Origin: an uncultured Prochlorococcus sp. | GTDB lineage: Bacteria; Cyanobacteriota; Cyanobacteriia; PCC-6307; Cyanobiaceae | DNA length: 38,888 bases | Assembly (NCBI GenBank): GCA_902624785.1 | Contig: CACNYU010000009.1 | Coordinates: 1 to 38,888 of the forward strand | Direction: 5' to 3' | Shown: piece after piece, positions 37,513-38,888 of the stretch | Layout: each line of letters starts with the position of its first letter | Numbering within the stretch: the stretch's first letter is position 1 | Program-made: the position numbers and the translations under genes | The notes under the pieces: generated by a model | The model's database searches: none | What the model saw: only the letters and a program-made list of their open reading frames with translations | What the model was told of the DNA's origin: nothing

Positions 37513-38637
37513 ATGGCTGATTTTTATCAATTACTTGGTGTTTCTAGGAGTGCGGATGCTGATACTCTTAAAAGAGCCTATAGAAAATTAGCTAGACAAT
37601 ATCATCCTGATATCAATAAAGATCCAGGCGCTGAAGAGAAATTTAAAGAGATTGGCCGTGCTTACGAGGTTTTGGCTGACCCAGATACAAGAGCGAGATA
37701 TGATCAGTTTGGTGAGGCCGGTTTAGGGGGCGCGGCAGGGATGCCAGATATGGGAGATATGGGTGGTTTCGCCGATTTGTTTGAAACTTTTTTCAATGGT
37801 TTTGGAGGACAAGGTCCACAAGGTTCAAGAACGCAAAGAAGAGGTCCTCAGCAAGGGGATGATCTTAGATATGATTTAACTATTGAATTTAAACAAGCAA
37901 TATTTGGTGAACAAAAAGAAATAAAAATACCACATTTAGAAACTTGTCTTACATGTAAAGGAGTCGGGGCAAAGCCTGGTAGTGGCCCTGTCAATTGTTC
38001 TACTTGTGGAGGCAGTGGTCAAGTAAGAAGAGCAACCAGAACTCCTTTTGGAAATTTCACACAAGTTGCAGAATGTCCTTCATGTGCGGGAGTAGGGCAA
38101 ATAATTTCTGATCCATGTGCAAATTGTGGTGGTAATGGCGTAAAACAAGTTCGTAAAAAATTGCGTATAAATATTCCTCCAGGAGTAGATACTGGTACTA
38201 AATTAAGAGTGACTGGGGAAGGTAATGCAGGATTAAAAGGAGGACCATCTGGCGACTTATATGTTTTCATAAAGGTTAAAACAGATCCGAAGCTGAGAAG
38301 AGATGGGATTAATATTTATTCAGAAATTTCAATAAGTTATCTACAAGCAATATTAGGAGATACATTAGCTATCGATACTGTTGATGGGAGAGTTGATTTG
38401 CAAATACCTGGTGGAACTCAGCCTAATAGTACGCTTACTCTTGATAATAAAGGTGTGCCAAGATTAGGTAATCCTGTGGCTAGAGGTAATCAAGAAGTCC
38501 TTATCAAAGTAAAGTTGCCAACCAGAATAAATGAAGAGGAAAGAAAGCTTTTGGAAAAATTAGCATCACATTACTCTACTCAAAATCAAACTACAAATAG
38601 TGGATTATTTAGTAAGTTTTTTGGAAAAGATTCTTGA
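37513..38637 (+). CDS. dnaJ: Chaperone DnaJ (type I Hsp40)
   Basis: DnaJ delivers clients to DnaK and stimulates its ATPase. The 374 residues show a J domain (1-70, HPD at 31-33), a Gly/Phe-rich region (about 75-120, including [18 protein letters not shown]) and a zinc domain with four CxxCxGxG motifs: [24 protein letters not shown] and CANCGGNG. The substrate-binding C-terminal domains follow. It is the full-length type I form. The stop TGA at 38635-38637 overlaps the TTG start of the next gene (TTGA), so translation of the two is probably coupled. Confidence 0.97.
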   Translation: MADFYQLLGVSRSADADTLKRAYRKLARQYHPDINKDPGAEEKFKEIGRAYEVLADPDTRARYDQFGEAGLGGAAGMPDMGDMGGFADLFETFFNGFGGQGPQGSRTQRRGPQQGDDLRYDLTIEFKQAIFGEQKEIKIPHLETCLTCKGVGAKPGSGPVNCSTCGGSGQVRRATRTPFGNFTQVAECPSCAGVGQIISDPCANCGGNGVKQVRKKLRINIPPGVDTGTKLRVTGEGNAGLKGGPSGDLYVFIKVKTDPKLRRDGINIYSEISISYLQAILGDTLAIDTVDGRVDLQIPGGTQPNSTLTLDNKGVPRLGNPVARGNQEVLIKVKLPTRINEEERKLLEKLASHYSTQNQTTNSGLFSKFFGKDS

Positions 38638-38870
38638 CTTTGGATTCTAAGTTCATTGATTTGAAATCAGTTCCCTGTCCTTTAAATGTAGTTAAGTGTA
38701 AATTAGCGTTAGAGAAAATTACCAAAAAAGATATTCTCTTTGTAGAACTTGATAAAGGTGAACCGGAAATTATGGTGAAAGAAACCTTAGAAAGTATGGG
38801 ATATAAGTTAGATATAGTTAAATCTGAAAAAGATTGGATTAGATTCAAAGTTAGATATGAATTTAGTTAA
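38634..38870 (+). CDS. TusA/SirA-like sulfurtransferase-fold protein
   Basis: This 78-residue protein begins at a TTG that overlaps the dnaJ stop. The fold is TusA-like: [20 protein letters not shown] has the Cys15-Pro16 pair of the family. The signature is usually Cys-Pro-x-Pro; here it is Cys-Pro-Leu-Asn, as in the cyanobacterial branch as I recall it. [19 protein letters not shown] follows. TusA carries sulfur as a persulfide for tRNA thiolation and other pathways; the exact role in cyanobacteria is not known. Downstream, only 18 bases remain in the window, with no recognisable gene start. Confidence 0.8.
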   Translation: MTLDSKFIDLKSVPCPLNVVKCKLALEKITKKDILFVELDKGEPEIMVKETLESMGYKLDIVKSEKDWIRFKVRYEFS

Positions 38871-38888
38871 TGTAAATAAGGGTTTAGT

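Noticed and set aside
38609-38848. Minus-strand open frame opposite the TusA-like gene
   Set aside because: It is antisense to a recognisable TusA-like protein and has no family features.

Overview
The window is a very AT-rich, tightly packed stretch of a bacterial chromosome. Gene content and order point to a marine picocyanobacterium, most likely a high-light Prochlorococcus. The run dnaN - PRC-barrel protein - purL - purF - topoisomerase A subunit - TPR protein - queG - DUF502 - nusB - ftsY - rsbU - argH - RRM protein - dus - msrB - grpE - dnaJ - TusA-like matches the order I recall from the start of Prochlorococcus genomes, which are numbered from dnaN. The organism name is an inference from gene order, composition and cyanobacteria-type proteins (DUF1400, DUF3134, DnaK2-type DnaK, single-RRM protein). 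No database search was run.

Left arm (1-18448). The window opens in the 3' end of a ClC chloride channel gene. Then come purU, an FAD oxidoreductase, dnaK, aroE, rpsF, argG, a small membrane protein, a DUF3134-mraY-small-protein operon, sucrose-phosphate synthase, uvrA, recN, and an operon-like trio of ABC1 kinase, DUF1400 protein and thrC. Genes lie on both strands and are separated by a few to about 200 bases.

Replication origin (18449-18795). This 347-base gap between thrC and dnaN is the only long stretch without a gene. It holds two clusters of DnaA boxes in opposite orientation. The right cluster is two abutting boxes followed by four CTA trinucleotides and an AT-rich tract. That is the architecture of the DnaA-trio unwinding element known from Bacillus subtilis. 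Hand-counted G/C strand bias in genes on each side also switches here. dnaN is adjacent, but no dnaA is present in the window.

Right arm (18796-38888). The + strand carries dnaN, a PRC-barrel gene, purL and purF (purine synthesis). A minus-strand block of queG, a TPR protein and a topoisomerase IIA A subunit follows. Then come DUF502, nusB and ftsY (transcription and SRP targeting), a SpoIIE/RsbU phosphatase, argH, an RRM protein, a minus-strand tRNA-dihydrouridine synthase, an exported MsrB, grpE-dnaJ and a TusA-like protein. GrpE and DnaJ on this arm would serve the DnaK encoded 33 kb away on the other arm. argG and argH are likewise split across the origin.

Most genes are ordinary core genes. 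The points worth a second look are the origin architecture, a dihydrouridine synthase with serine where the catalytic cysteine is expected, a 118-base tail-to-tail overlap of sucrose-phosphate synthase with a small gene, a nine-copy 15-base tandem repeat inside ftsY, and a possible structured leader before rpsF. I saw no tRNA, rRNA, CRISPR array, insertion sequence or prophage gene.
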